A stretch of DNA of 64,000 bases, taken from JACVRW01 sp963811055 (GTDB lineage Bacteria > Actinomycetota > Thermoleophilia > Solirubrobacterales > Thermoleophilaceae). The translations under genes and the position numbers were made by a program. Positions 39,701-46,656 of this stretch are shown here, piece after piece. The notes beneath the pieces are model-generated. The model saw only the letters and a program-made list of their open reading frames with translations, was not told the DNA's origin and did no database searches. Where the stretch lies: the NCBI GenBank assembly GCA_963811055.1, contig CAWEPQ010000007.1, positions 62,001 through 126,000 of the forward strand. Reading direction: 5' to 3'. Within the stretch, counting starts at the first letter, position 1; every line of letters begins with the position of its first letter.

Positions 39701-40416
39701 CTCTCGCTCGAGGTGAACGTGAAGCTCGCCGAGGTTGCGGCGACAGTCCCGGAGGGGCCCGAGCTGAGCGTGGTCTGCGGGGCGGTGGTGTCGTTGTGCT
39801 CGACGGTGAGGCGCGGTGCGTTGGCACCGCTCTCGCGACTCGACAGGACGAGGCTCGTCGAAGACGTGGTCGTGAGCGCGAGGCTGTAGGTGCCGTTGCC
39901 GGAGATCAATGACGTGATGTCCACCGTCTTGAAGGTGCCGGCGGTGAGCGCCCCGGAGCTGGCCGAGACGGTGGAGGACACCGATGGCGCGTTCGAGTAG
40001 GTGATGGAGCTCTCGCCCCAGCTGGTGCTCGTGACCCGGCGGACCTGGAAGCCGGTGCTGTGCCCAGCCTTCGGGTGGACGCGAAGGAGGGCGCGGCTGA
40101 CGGTTCCCTCCACGCCGGTCACCTGGAAGCGGAGATACGAGTGGGTGGTGGGCGACGAGTCTGCCCACAGCTCGCCGAGGCTGCCGTAGTTCGTGGATCG
40201 CGCATCCGACCGCACGTGGGCGTCCGCGACTGGCGCGAAGTCGCGCGTGACCGTCGCGGCGGGCGTGATGCCGCCGACGGAATGTCCGTCCCCTGCCGCG
40301 CCGAGCGCTGCCACGCTGCCGATCAGAAGCAGCGACAGCGCTCGCGCCGGCGAGGGCCAACGCGATCTGCGTCCCTGCACACGACCACCGTAGGAGCGAT
40401 CCGGCGTTTCCGCCAC
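36709..40416 (-). CDS. Large secreted multidomain metallophosphoesterase
   Basis: A 1235-residue exported protein. Domains in order: signal peptide (ALSLLLIGSVAALGAAG), a DNRLRE/CBM96-like domain (about 55-208), four Ig-like repeats (210-559), a carbohydrate-binding-like domain (557-705, NGNFETALAGW), the calcineurin-like phosphoesterase (727-995: AAGDVASC, IPGDTEQN, VGDHEYST, YWHHPRWS, GGNDHTYQRF), a fifth Ig-like repeat, and a second carbohydrate-binding-like domain at the end. It resembles purple-acid-type phosphatases attached to polymer-binding modules. The start may be GTG at 40416 or at 40383. The role is probably outside the cell, on phosphate esters bound to polysaccharide. Confidence 0.85.
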   Translation of the reverse strand: MAETPDRSYGGRVQGRRSRWPSPARALSLLLIGSVAALGAAGDGHSVGGITPAATVTRDFAPVADAHVRSDARSTNYGSLGELWADSSPTTHSYLRFQVTGVEGTVSRALLRVHPKAGHSTGFQVRRVTSTSWGESSITYSNAPSVSSTVSASSGALTAGTFKTVDITSLISGNGTYSLALTTTSSTSLVLSSRESGANAPRLTVEHNDTTAPQTTLSSGPSGTVAATSASFTFTSSESGSTFQCSLDSTTAYTACSSPKGYSGLAAGSHTFRVRAIDAAGNLDATPASRTWTIQATDITAPDTAIASGPSGTVASSAASFTFTSTESGSTFQCSLDSGVYAACSSPKSYSDLANGAHTLLVRAIDAAGNLDPTPASRTWTVDTIAPDTTIGSGPSGTVAETSASFTFTSTEAGSTFQCSLDSTTAYTACSSPKGYSDLAEGSHTFRVRAIDAAGNVDTTPDTRTWTIQAADTTAPDTTISSGPAGTYRSGSADFALSASETGSAFECRLDRGAFAACGATPTFHVANGRHELDVRAVDPAGNADASPATRTWWADALLQNGNFETALAGWTTQGGGYTVPGWKSSLGTLSLVSGGNTGSQAGRVTATGPGSLAMNASPWPINSIPTGTTYRVQGSIRSDTPGKTVCLRVREWDAGAVVGSAQQCQNTTSSWREFVALQYAALRSGSELELYAYQTATAVAGDSFELDGLSLSDGSPAAVPATPAESGDPTLLAAGDVASCWSSGDESVSRLLDTLPGTIAIPGDTEQNHGYADEFSGCFDPSWGRHKSRIKPAVGDHEYSTPGASGYFDYFGSAAATPGKGWYSYDLGAWHIVVLNSNCTEIGGCGPGSEQHTWLQQDLAANAGSCVGAYWHHPRWSAGTTHGSLTNSAPFWELLYQYGAEWVLGGNDHTYQRFAPQAPDGTLDRERGMRQFVVGEGGTMHYPLGPPLANTEAQNTGAFGVLRLTLHPGSYDWRFMAQEGKSFTDTGSTDCSPLAAPEPPDTTIDSGPSGSTEATAASFAFSGSKPGSTFECSLDGAAFGSCSSPKELTGLAVGDHTFRVRAVNADGTDASPATRSWTVTAPAPPVQNLLPNGDFETVKTGWYAYRSTLTLVPGGAVGAQAGRVALNSATATSYSLLTDPHPVGTHAAGTRYEARAWIRSERPGKTVCLRLREWSAGTAVGGAERCKVTSGTWERIDAVPYTAVGGSSIELYAYQSSPATGDSFDIDGITLTSP
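38740..39789 (-). repeat. Four tandem Ig-like coding repeats (about 260-270 bp each)
   Basis: The four units are 85-90 residues each and share APDT, GPSGTV, STFQCSLDS, CSSPK and RVRAIDAAGN. The first three are close to each other in DNA as well as protein; the fourth has drifted. This is recent domain duplication inside the phosphoesterase gene and a place where assembly could collapse or expand copies. Confidence 0.8.
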
Positions 40417-40442
40417 CGGCTCGGTCGGGCCGCGCCTATAGC

Positions 40443-41564
40443 GTGCCCGCCATCCGCTACCCGGGCCAGCATGTCCGCCGCGTGACCGTCGTCGGCGCCG
40501 GCTCCTTCGGCACCGCCGTGGCCCTGCTGCTCGAGCGGGGCGGTCTGCGCACCACGTTGCTGACCCGCAGCGCCGAGCAGGCGGAGGAGCTCAGCCGCTC
40601 GCGCCACAACGAGCGCTACCTGCCCGGAGTGGAGCTTCCGCGCGATCTCCGCGTGCGCGCGGTCGGCGCCGACCAGGACGACCTGAGGCGCGCCGACCTC
40701 ATCCTGCTCGGGGTCCCCTCCAAGACGATCGCCGAGGCGGTGGGGGAGCTTCTGCATCTGGGCGTGGGCGAGCGCTCGGGCATCGTCTCGCTGGCCAAGG
40801 GGCTCGTGCCGCCCGACGGCACGCCGCCCACAATTGCGCTCGAGCAGGCCTTCGGGCCCGCGCGCGTGGCCTGCGTGGGTGGCCCCGCGCACGCGCGGGA
40901 GATGGTGGAGACGGGGGCGGGGCTCGTGGCGGCCTCGCACTCCGAGGTGCTCGCGCACGCGGTGGCCGAGGCGTTCCAGGCCGGCCGGGTGGTGTGCGAG
41001 GTGTCCGACGACCCCGTGGGCGTGGAGCTGGCCGGGGTGGCCAAGAACGCCGCCGCCGTGGCGGTGGGCGCCACCCAGGCACAGGGCCTCAACGCCGCCG
41101 GCATGGCCGCGGCCGACATCTTCCTCGAGGTGCTGGCGCTGGCGCTCCTCAGCGGCGGCCAGGCCCGCACGTTCGTGGGGCGCGCGGGCACCGGCGACCT
41201 CGTGGCCACCGCGCTCGCCCCGAGCTCGCGCAACCGGACGGCCGGCGAGCTGCTGGCGCAGGGGGTGCCCGCCGCCGAGATCCCGGCGCGCGTGGGTCAG
41301 GCGGTCGAGGCGCTCGAGACCGTTCGGCTGCTGTCGGAGGGAATCGAGCGCGCCGGGCTCGAGGCGCCGGTGGTGTCCGCGCTCGCACACCTGATCGAGG
41401 GCACCCTCCCGCTGGACGAGTGGGTGAGCATGGTTCGCGCCCAGCAACCGGAGCCGGCACGCTTCGGCAAGCGGCTCCGGGCGCGTCCTGGCTGGTGGGC
41501 CCGGCTCACCGCGTGGATGCGAGAACGGTTCTCATCACGGCGAGTAGAATCAGAGGGACGATGA
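40443..41564 (+). CDS. gpsA: NAD(P)-dependent glycerol-3-phosphate dehydrogenase
   Basis: A 373-residue GpsA, which makes glycerol-3-phosphate for phospholipids. The NAD motif is VVGAGSFGTAVALLL; SLAKGLVP, GGPAHAREM, AGVAKNAAAVAVG (catalytic Lys) and RAGTGDLVATALAPSSRNR follow. The last 40 residues, basic with WWARLTAWMRERF, are an extension beyond the usual end. GTG start. The stop overlaps rpmE (ATGA). Confidence 0.92.
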   Translation: MPAIRYPGQHVRRVTVVGAGSFGTAVALLLERGGLRTTLLTRSAEQAEELSRSRHNERYLPGVELPRDLRVRAVGADQDDLRRADLILLGVPSKTIAEAVGELLHLGVGERSGIVSLAKGLVPPDGTPPTIALEQAFGPARVACVGGPAHAREMVETGAGLVAASHSEVLAHAVAEAFQAGRVVCEVSDDPVGVELAGVAKNAAAVAVGATQAQGLNAAGMAAADIFLEVLALALLSGGQARTFVGRAGTGDLVATALAPSSRNRTAGELLAQGVPAAEIPARVGQAVEALETVRLLSEGIERAGLEAPVVSALAHLIEGTLPLDEWVSMVRAQQPEPARFGKRLRARPGWWARLTAWMRERFSSRRVESEGR

Positions 41565-41767
41565 AGCAGGACACTCACCCCGAGTACATCCCGGCCCACG
41601 TGCGCTGCACCTGTGGGAACGAGTTCTGGACCCGCTCCACCAAGGGCGAGCTCCACGTCGAGATCTGCTCGAACTGCCACCCGTTCTACACGGGACGCCA
41701 GAAGCTGGTGGACACGGGCGGTCGTGTGGAGCGCTTCCGCCGCCGCGCCGCACGCAGTCGCGGCTAA
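41561..41767 (+). CDS. rpmE: 50S ribosomal protein L31, zinc-binding form
   Basis: A 68-residue L31 with the cysteines of the zinc form (RCTCGNEF and CSNCHPFYTGRQK). It binds the large subunit at the bridge to the small one. It overlaps gpsA and may also have its own promoter, TAGAAT at 41545-41550. In many genomes the gene is followed by the DUF1385 gene and prfA; here the hydrogenase island comes between DUF1385 and prfA. Confidence 0.94.
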   Translation: MKQDTHPEYIPAHVRCTCGNEFWTRSTKGELHVEICSNCHPFYTGRQKLVDTGGRVERFRRRAARSRG

Positions 41768-41809
41768 CCGCAGCGCAACTCGAGCGCTTCCGAACTGTTC
41801 TCTCGGGGC

Positions 41810-42571
41810 ATGCTTAGACGCCTCGCATCGATAGTCGTCCTCGGAGCCGTGGCGGTGGCCGCATGCCTGCCCGCGCTCGCCGGAGCGCGGCCGCGCTACA
41901 CGGCCTCCGCCTGGACGGCGTTCGTCAAGGTCACGCGCTGCTCGCGCGCCCTGGACCAGGCGGTGTTCCACGCGAAGATGCGCGGCATCGAGGACAGCGA
42001 GCGGATGGCTGTGCGATTCACCCTGCTCGAGAGCACCGGCGTCGACGGCTTCCAGCCGGTGCCGGCCCCGAAGCTGGGCAAGTGGCACCGCTCGAGGGCG
42101 GGCGTGGGGGCCTTCGGCTACAAGCAGGTCGTGCGCAACCTGGAGGAGGGCTCCCTCTACCGCGCCCGCGTGGACTTCCGCTGGTACGACGAGGACGGCA
42201 AGGTGGTGGCGCGCACCCGCAAGCGCTCCAAGAGCTGCCCGGACAAGACCGCCCTTCCCAACCTGCGGATACGCATCGCGGGAGTGCGCAAGACCCCCGC
42301 CGCCGCCACGGACCGCTACTACCTGAAGGTGATGAACGTGGGCCGCGCGTCCGCCGAGGGTGTGGTTGCGCGGCTGTCGGTGGACGGGGTAACGGCGGGA
42401 ACCGCCACCGTGCCGCTGATCTACGCGAAAGGCTGGAAGGTCGTGACCCTTCGTGGTCCGGAATGCGACATGTGGGTCGGCGCCCAGGTCGATCCGGACG
42501 GGCTGATCGCCGAGTCCCGGGAAGAGGACAACGGGCACCAGCTCGCCTGCCAGGACCTGGCCCGGCGCTGA
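41810..42571 (+). CDS. Exported protein with CARDB-like domain, function unknown
   Basis: A 253-residue secreted protein: signal peptide LASIVVLGAVAVAACLPALAGA, a first domain with Cys in KVTRCSRALDQAVFHAKM and RTRKRSKSCPDK, and a second, CARDB-like beta domain (NLRIRIAGVRKTP, YYLKVMNVGRASAEGVVARL, VDPDGLIAESREEDN). CARDB-like domains are adhesion or scaffold modules. I recognise no enzyme motif. Confidence 0.6.
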   Translation: MLRRLASIVVLGAVAVAACLPALAGARPRYTASAWTAFVKVTRCSRALDQAVFHAKMRGIEDSERMAVRFTLLESTGVDGFQPVPAPKLGKWHRSRAGVGAFGYKQVVRNLEEGSLYRARVDFRWYDEDGKVVARTRKRSKSCPDKTALPNLRIRIAGVRKTPAAATDRYYLKVMNVGRASAEGVVARLSVDGVTAGTATVPLIYAKGWKVVTLRGPECDMWVGAQVDPDGLIAESREEDNGHQLACQDLARR

Positions 42572-42606
42572 GCACCCTCGCGGATTAGCGCCCGCACGCC
42601 GATACG

Positions 42607-43644
42607 ATGAGCGAGGTGAGCGCTTCTCCGTCCACGAACGGTGCGCCCCCGCGACCCTCGCGGGAGGCCACCAAGGACGCCCCCATCGGCGGCCAGGCCG
42701 TGCTCGAGGGCGTGATGATGCGCGGCGTCTCCACCTGGGCGGTGGCGGTGCGCAAGCCGTCGGCCGAGCAGCTGGCCGAGGGAGGCCCGGACTCGAAGGA
42801 GGGGGCCAAGGGCGAGATCGAGGTCACCTCCGAGCCGCTCGTTTCGTGGAGCAAGCGCCACCGTGCGCTGCGCCTGCCGGTGGTCCGCGGCGTGGTGGCC
42901 CTGGGCGAGTCGCTCAAGATCGGCTTCAGGGCGCTGGGGATCTCGGCCAACGCCCAGATCCCGCCCGACGACGAGGGCGACCAGAAGGAGCTGAGCGGCG
43001 GCGCCTGGGCGGGCACCATCGCGTTCGCCCTGCTGTTCGCGGTCGGACTCTTCTTCCTGCTGCCCGCGGGCCTGACGAACATCTTCCGCGACGACATTCC
43101 CAACGGACTCGTCTTCGTGGTGATCGAGAAGCTGATCCGGATCTCGATCTTCCTGGCCTACCTGTGGCTGATCTCGCGGATGCCCGACCTCCAGCGGGTG
43201 TTCATGTACCACGGCGCCGAGCACAAGACCATCTCCTGCTACGAGGCCGGCCAGCCACTCACGCCGGAGAACGCGCAGCAGTTCTCGCGCTTCCACCCCC
43301 GCTGCGGAACGAGCTTCCTGTTGCTGGTGATGATCGTGGCCATCGTGGTGTTCGCGCCGCTCGGAAAGCTCGAGTGGCAGTGGCTGTTCGTTTCGCGCGT
43401 GGTCGGCATCCCGATCGTCGCCGGCCTGGCGTTCGAGCTGATCAAGTGGTTCGGGCGCAACCGCGCCAAGGCATGGGCGCGGGCGCTCATGTGGCCGGGT
43501 ATGCAGCTCCAGCGTCTGACCACCCGCGAGCCGGACCTCACGCAGCTGGCCGTGGCGATCGCCGCGCTCGAAGCGGTGCTCGCGGTCGAGAACCCGCTCG
43601 AGGCGACCGACGAGGACAGAGTCGGTATGGAAGTGGTGGCCTAG
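42607..43644 (+). CDS. DUF1385 membrane protein
   Basis: A 345-residue membrane protein of the DUF1385 (YqhQ-like) family: IGGQAVLEGVMMRG near the start, four or more membrane helices, and the conserved YHGAEHKTISCYEAG with FHPRCGTSFLLLVM. Function unknown; the His and Cys residues suggest a metal site. In Gram-positive and related genomes it lies next to rpmE and prfA. Its stop codon lies in the left arm of a palindrome shared with a convergent small ORF. Confidence 0.9.
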   Translation: MSEVSASPSTNGAPPRPSREATKDAPIGGQAVLEGVMMRGVSTWAVAVRKPSAEQLAEGGPDSKEGAKGEIEVTSEPLVSWSKRHRALRLPVVRGVVALGESLKIGFRALGISANAQIPPDDEGDQKELSGGAWAGTIAFALLFAVGLFFLLPAGLTNIFRDDIPNGLVFVVIEKLIRISIFLAYLWLISRMPDLQRVFMYHGAEHKTISCYEAGQPLTPENAQQFSRFHPRCGTSFLLLVMIVAIVVFAPLGKLEWQWLFVSRVVGIPIVAGLAFELIKWFGRNRAKAWARALMWPGMQLQRLTTREPDLTQLAVAIAALEAVLAVENPLEATDEDRVGMEVVA

Positions 43645-43660
43645 GCCCCGGGCCTAGGCC
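43638..43660. terminator. 23-bp palindrome over two convergent stop codons
   Basis: Two copies of GGCCTAGGCC, itself a palindrome, flank a short CCG, so the whole forms a hairpin of about 10-11 bp. The TAG of the DUF1385 gene is in the left arm and the TAG of the minus-strand small ORF in the right arm. It would stop transcription from both sides, though neither side has a T-run. Confidence 0.6.
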
Positions 43661-43770
43661 GGTTCCGCGATGCGCCCGAACCAGGGGTGCGTGACGGCCA
43701 GCGACACACCCTTCGTGCCGTGGCTCGCGACGAGCACGTGCTCCTCGCCGAGTGTCTCGATCTTGCTCAT
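43654..43770 (-). CDS. Putative 38-residue small protein divergent from the hydrogenase operon
   Basis: ATG at 43770 to TAG in the shared palindrome. It reads MSKIETLGEEHVLVASHG, then TKGVSLAVTHPWFGRIAEPA. I do not recognise it. In favour: an ATG start, a stop lying in a bidirectional hairpin, and a start directly next to two palindromic operator-like sites that also precede hypC. Against: the small size and no visible ribosome site. It may instead be the remains of a longer gene cut when the island entered. Confidence 0.4.
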   Translation of the reverse strand: MSKIETLGEEHVLVASHGTKGVSLAVTHPWFGRIAEPA

Positions 43771-43771
43771 G

Positions 43772-43807
43772 GTTAGGTAACCCTAACTCTATCTTAGGGC
43801 TCCCTAA
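43772..43807. promoter_or_regulatory. Twin TTAGG/CCTAA palindromes between the small ORF and hypC
   Basis: Site 1, GTTAGGTAACCCTAAC (43772-43787), has half-sites GTTAGG and CCTAAC. Site 2, TTAGGGCTCCCTAA (43794-43807), is a palindrome apart from its centre. Their centres are 21 bp apart, two helical turns, so one protein face could hold both. The half-sites recall DtxR/IdeR metal-regulator boxes (TTAGG...CCTAA), but the spacing is shorter than in the 19-bp IdeR box. No regulator gene is adjacent. Confidence 0.6.
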
Positions 43808-43821
43808 TGCGGATTCGCACC

Positions 43822-43851
43822 TTGAAACGGGTCATTCGGATCTGGTAGACC
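43822..43851 (+). promoter_or_regulatory. Candidate promoter of the hydrogenase operon
   Basis: TTGAAA (43822-43827) and TAGACC (43846-43851) are 18 nt apart, just after the twin palindromes. The -10 is weak. The ribosome site AAGGGAGG at 43862-43869 precedes hypC by 13 nt. Confidence 0.35.
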
Positions 43852-43882
43852 ACCCGGTACCAAGGGAGGCTGCGGCGACCAG

Positions 43883-44161
43883 ATGTGCCTGGCAATACCA
43901 GGACAGATAATCGAGGTCGTCGACGGCGCGAACCGCCTGGCCCGGGTGGACGTCGCCGGCGTCAAGCGGAATGTCAACATCGGCCTGCTCGATGAGGGCG
44001 GCCAGCCCGCACAGCCCGGTGAGTGGGTGCTGATCCACGTGGGCTTTGCGCTCTCCAAGGTGGACGAGGAAGAGGCCATGGCCACCCTCAAGCTGCTCGA
44101 GGGCATGGGCGAGGACTACGAGCAGGAGCTCGAGGAGCTGAAGGCGAGCGCCATCGAATGA
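43883..44161 (+). CDS. hypC: Hydrogenase maturation chaperone HypC
   Basis: A 92-residue HypC/HupF. It opens MCLAIPG, with the Cys after the removed Met that carries the Fe(CN)2CO unit, then the OB-like strands VVDGANRLARVDVAGVKR and GEWVLIHVGFALSKVDEEEA. HypC with HypD builds the iron ligand set of the [NiFe] site and delivers it to the large subunit. First gene of the operon; its stop overlaps the next gene (ATGA). Confidence 0.94.
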   Translation: MCLAIPGQIIEVVDGANRLARVDVAGVKRNVNIGLLDEGGQPAQPGEWVLIHVGFALSKVDEEEAMATLKLLEGMGEDYEQELEELKASAIE

Positions 44162-44388
44162 CCCCCGGCGACCTCGTCCCGCAGTGTGATCACACCATCG
44201 GGTGCATCACGTGCGGCGACGAGGCGCTGCCGATGCGGGTGGTTGAGCTGGAGGGCGATGGTCTCGCCCTGTGCGCGGACGCCGACGGCAACGAGCAGAC
44301 AGTCGAGGTGTCGCTGGTGACCGGCGTGAGCACCGGCGACGAGCTGCTTGTGCACGCAGGCACGGCGCTCGCGAGGGCGGCCGCGTGA
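44158..44388 (+). CDS. HypC-like small protein with N-terminal Cys/His motif
   Basis: A 76-residue protein. The first 20 residues hold C-x-H-x3-C-x2-C (QCDHTIGCITCGDEAL), then an OB-like part MRVVELEGDGLALCADADG, VEVSLVTGVSTGDELLVHAG and ALARAA, which mirrors the HypC fold without its MCLAIPG start. I infer a second HypC-type chaperone or a metal-binding partner of HypC/HypD. It overlaps hypC (ATGA) and hypD (GTGA). Confidence 0.65.
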   Translation: MTPGDLVPQCDHTIGCITCGDEALPMRVVELEGDGLALCADADGNEQTVEVSLVTGVSTGDELLVHAGTALARAAA

Positions 44389-45500
44389 GGTTCGTCGACG
44401 AGTTCCGCGACGCCGAGCTCGGCCGCGTGCTCGCCACCGAGATCGTGTCGCTGGTCGAGCCGGGCGCGCACCTGAAGGTGATGGAGGTGTGCGGCGGCCA
44501 CACCCACTCGATCTACAAGTACGGAATCGACGACCTGCTCCCCGAGAACGTGGAGCTGGTGCACGGCCCGGGCTGCCCGGTGTGCGTGATCCCGATGGGC
44601 CGCGTGGACGACGGCATGGCCATCGCTCGCAACCCCGAGGTGATCTTCACCTGCTTCGGCGACATGATGCGCGTGCCCGGCTCCCAGGGCAGCTTCCTCG
44701 AGGCCAAGGCCGAGGGCGCGGACATCCGCATGGTCTACTCGCCGCTCGACGCGCTGCGGATCGCCAAGAAGAACCCGGACCGGAAGGTCGTGTTCTTCGC
44801 GATCGGCTTCGAGACCACCGCGCCGTCCACGGCGCTGACGCTGAAGCGCGCCAAGGCGGAGGGGCTCGAGAACTTCCTCTGCATGTGCAACCACGTGACG
44901 ATCGTGCCGCCGCTGCGGGCGCTGCTCGACTCACCCGACCTGCGCCTGGACGGGTTCATCGGCCCGGGACACGTGTGCACCGTCGTGGGCGCGCGGCCGT
45001 TCGAGTTCATCCCCGCCGACTACGGCAAGCCGCTCGTGGTGTCCGGCTTCGAGCCGCTCGACGTGCTCCAGTCGATCAAGATGATCCTCGAGCAGATCGC
45101 CGAGGGGCGCTGCGAGGTGGAGAACCAGTACAAGCGCGTGGTGCCCTACGAGGGCAACGCCGCCGCGCTCCAGGCGATGTCGGAGGTGTTCGAGCTGCGG
45201 CCCCACTTCGAGTGGCGCGGCCTCGGCTTCATCTCCCAGAGCGCGCTCAAGCTGTCGGACGCCTACGCGGACTTCGACGCCGAGCTGCGCTACGAGGTGC
45301 CCGGCGTGCGGGTGGCCGACCCGAAGGCCTGCCAGTGCGGCGAGGTGCTCAAGGGCGTGATCAAGCCCTGGGAGTGCAAGGTGTTCGGCACGGCGTGCAC
45401 TCCGGAGCGCCCGATCGGCACCTGCATGGTGTCTCCGGAGGGGGCCTGCGCCGCGTATTACAACTACGGCCGCTACGCGAGCGAGCGGGAGGTCGTGTGA
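44385..45500 (+). CDS. hypD: Hydrogenase maturation protein HypD
   Basis: A 371-residue HypD, the [4Fe-4S] protein that holds the iron while CN and CO are attached. Motifs: VCGGHTHSIYKYG, GPGCPVCVIP, CFGDMMRVPGS, FFAIGFETTAPSTA, and the C-terminal cluster-binding cysteines in DPKACQCGEVLKG, FGTACTPERPIGTCMVS and EGACAAYY. Normal length. GTG start overlaps the preceding gene; stop overlaps hypE (GTGA). Confidence 0.95.
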   Translation: MRFVDEFRDAELGRVLATEIVSLVEPGAHLKVMEVCGGHTHSIYKYGIDDLLPENVELVHGPGCPVCVIPMGRVDDGMAIARNPEVIFTCFGDMMRVPGSQGSFLEAKAEGADIRMVYSPLDALRIAKKNPDRKVVFFAIGFETTAPSTALTLKRAKAEGLENFLCMCNHVTIVPPLRALLDSPDLRLDGFIGPGHVCTVVGARPFEFIPADYGKPLVVSGFEPLDVLQSIKMILEQIAEGRCEVENQYKRVVPYEGNAAALQAMSEVFELRPHFEWRGLGFISQSALKLSDAYADFDAELRYEVPGVRVADPKACQCGEVLKGVIKPWECKVFGTACTPERPIGTCMVSPEGACAAYYNYGRYASEREVV

Positions 45501-46642
45501 GCGACACCGCCCCGCGCGAGGAGCGCAGCCCGATCGGTGATCGGGCGAGCACCGCAGCGATGCCTCGGCCTTCCCGTGAGGAGCGGATCCTCGGGATCAT
45601 CGAGACGGCCCGCGGGAAGCAGGCCAAGTTCAAGGACGAGCGCATCACGATGTCGCACGGGGCCGGGGGCAAGGCCAGCCAGTCGCTGGTGGAGGGACTG
45701 TTCCTGCCCGCCTTCGGCAATCAGGCGCTCGCCCAGCTCGGCGACGCCGGCGCCGTGACGGTCGACGGGGTGGGGCTCGCGCTCACCACGGACAGCTTCG
45801 TGGTCAAGCCGATCCGCTTCCCGGGCGGCTCGATCGGCGAGCTGGCCGTGAACGGCACCGTGAACGACCTGGCCGTGTCGGGCGCGCGCCCGCTGGCGCT
45901 CAGCCTCGCGCTCGTGCTCGAGGAGGGCCTGCCCGCAGACGAGCTGCGGGCCGAGGTGGAGGCGGCCGCGCGCGCCGCCGAGGCTGCCGGCGTACAGATC
46001 GTGACCGGCGACACCAAGGTCGTGGAGCGCGGCCACGCCGACAAGATGTACGTCTGCACCACGGGGGTCGGCGTGCTCGACCCGCGCGCCGGCCTGTCCA
46101 CGGCGGGCCTGCGCCCGGGCGACCGGATCATCGTGTCGGGGCCGATCGGCGAGCACGGCTCGGCGATCATGCTGGCCCGCGACGAGTTCGAGCTCGAGGC
46201 GGAGATCGAGTCCGACACCCAGCCGCTGTGGCCCGCGGTGGACGCGCTGCTCGACGCGGCGGGGCCGTCGCTGCACGCGATGCGCGACGCCACGCGCGGT
46301 GGCGTGGCCTCGGCTCTCAACGAGCTGGCGCGGGCGTCGAACGTGGCGATGCTCGTGAACGAGCGCGCCGTGCCGGTCAAGCCGGAGGTGGCGGGCGCGG
46401 CGGAGCTTCTGGGGATCGACCCCATGTACGTGGCGAACGAGGGCCGTCTCGTGGCCTTCGTGGCGCCGGACCGGGCGGATGGCGCGCTGGCCGCGCTGCG
46501 CTCGGTGCCGGGCTCCGAGGAGGCCGCGGAGATCGGCGAGGTGAAGAGCGAGCCGACGGGGATGGTGTTGGTGGACACCGCCTTCGGCGGAAGACGGGTG
46601 ATGGATCTGCTCGCGGGCGATCCGCTGCCAAGGATCTGTTGA
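45497..46642 (+). CDS. hypE: Hydrogenase maturation protein HypE
   Basis: A 381-residue HypE, which dehydrates the carbamoyl group on its C-terminal Cys to cyanide. Visible: MSHGAGGKASQSLVE, DGVGLALTTDSFVV, VNGTVNDLAVSGARP, GDTKVVERG, RDATRGGVASALNELA, and the essential C-terminal PRIC. GTG overlaps the hypD stop; the first 45 residues (to RGKQAKFKDE) are a non-conserved head, so a start closer to EERILGIIE is possible. The small subunit starts 14 nt after its stop. Confidence 0.94.
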   Translation: MSDTAPREERSPIGDRASTAAMPRPSREERILGIIETARGKQAKFKDERITMSHGAGGKASQSLVEGLFLPAFGNQALAQLGDAGAVTVDGVGLALTTDSFVVKPIRFPGGSIGELAVNGTVNDLAVSGARPLALSLALVLEEGLPADELRAEVEAAARAAEAAGVQIVTGDTKVVERGHADKMYVCTTGVGVLDPRAGLSTAGLRPGDRIIVSGPIGEHGSAIMLARDEFELEAEIESDTQPLWPAVDALLDAAGPSLHAMRDATRGGVASALNELARASNVAMLVNERAVPVKPEVAGAAELLGIDPMYVANEGRLVAFVAPDRADGALAALRSVPGSEEAAEIGEVKSEPTGMVLVDTAFGGRRVMDLLAGDPLPRIC

Positions 46643-46656
46643 CAGAGGGAGACTGG

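Noticed and set aside
38740..39789. Regular repeats that could suggest a CRISPR array
   Set aside because: Units are about 265 bp, coding and in frame, without spacer structure; they are Ig-like domains.
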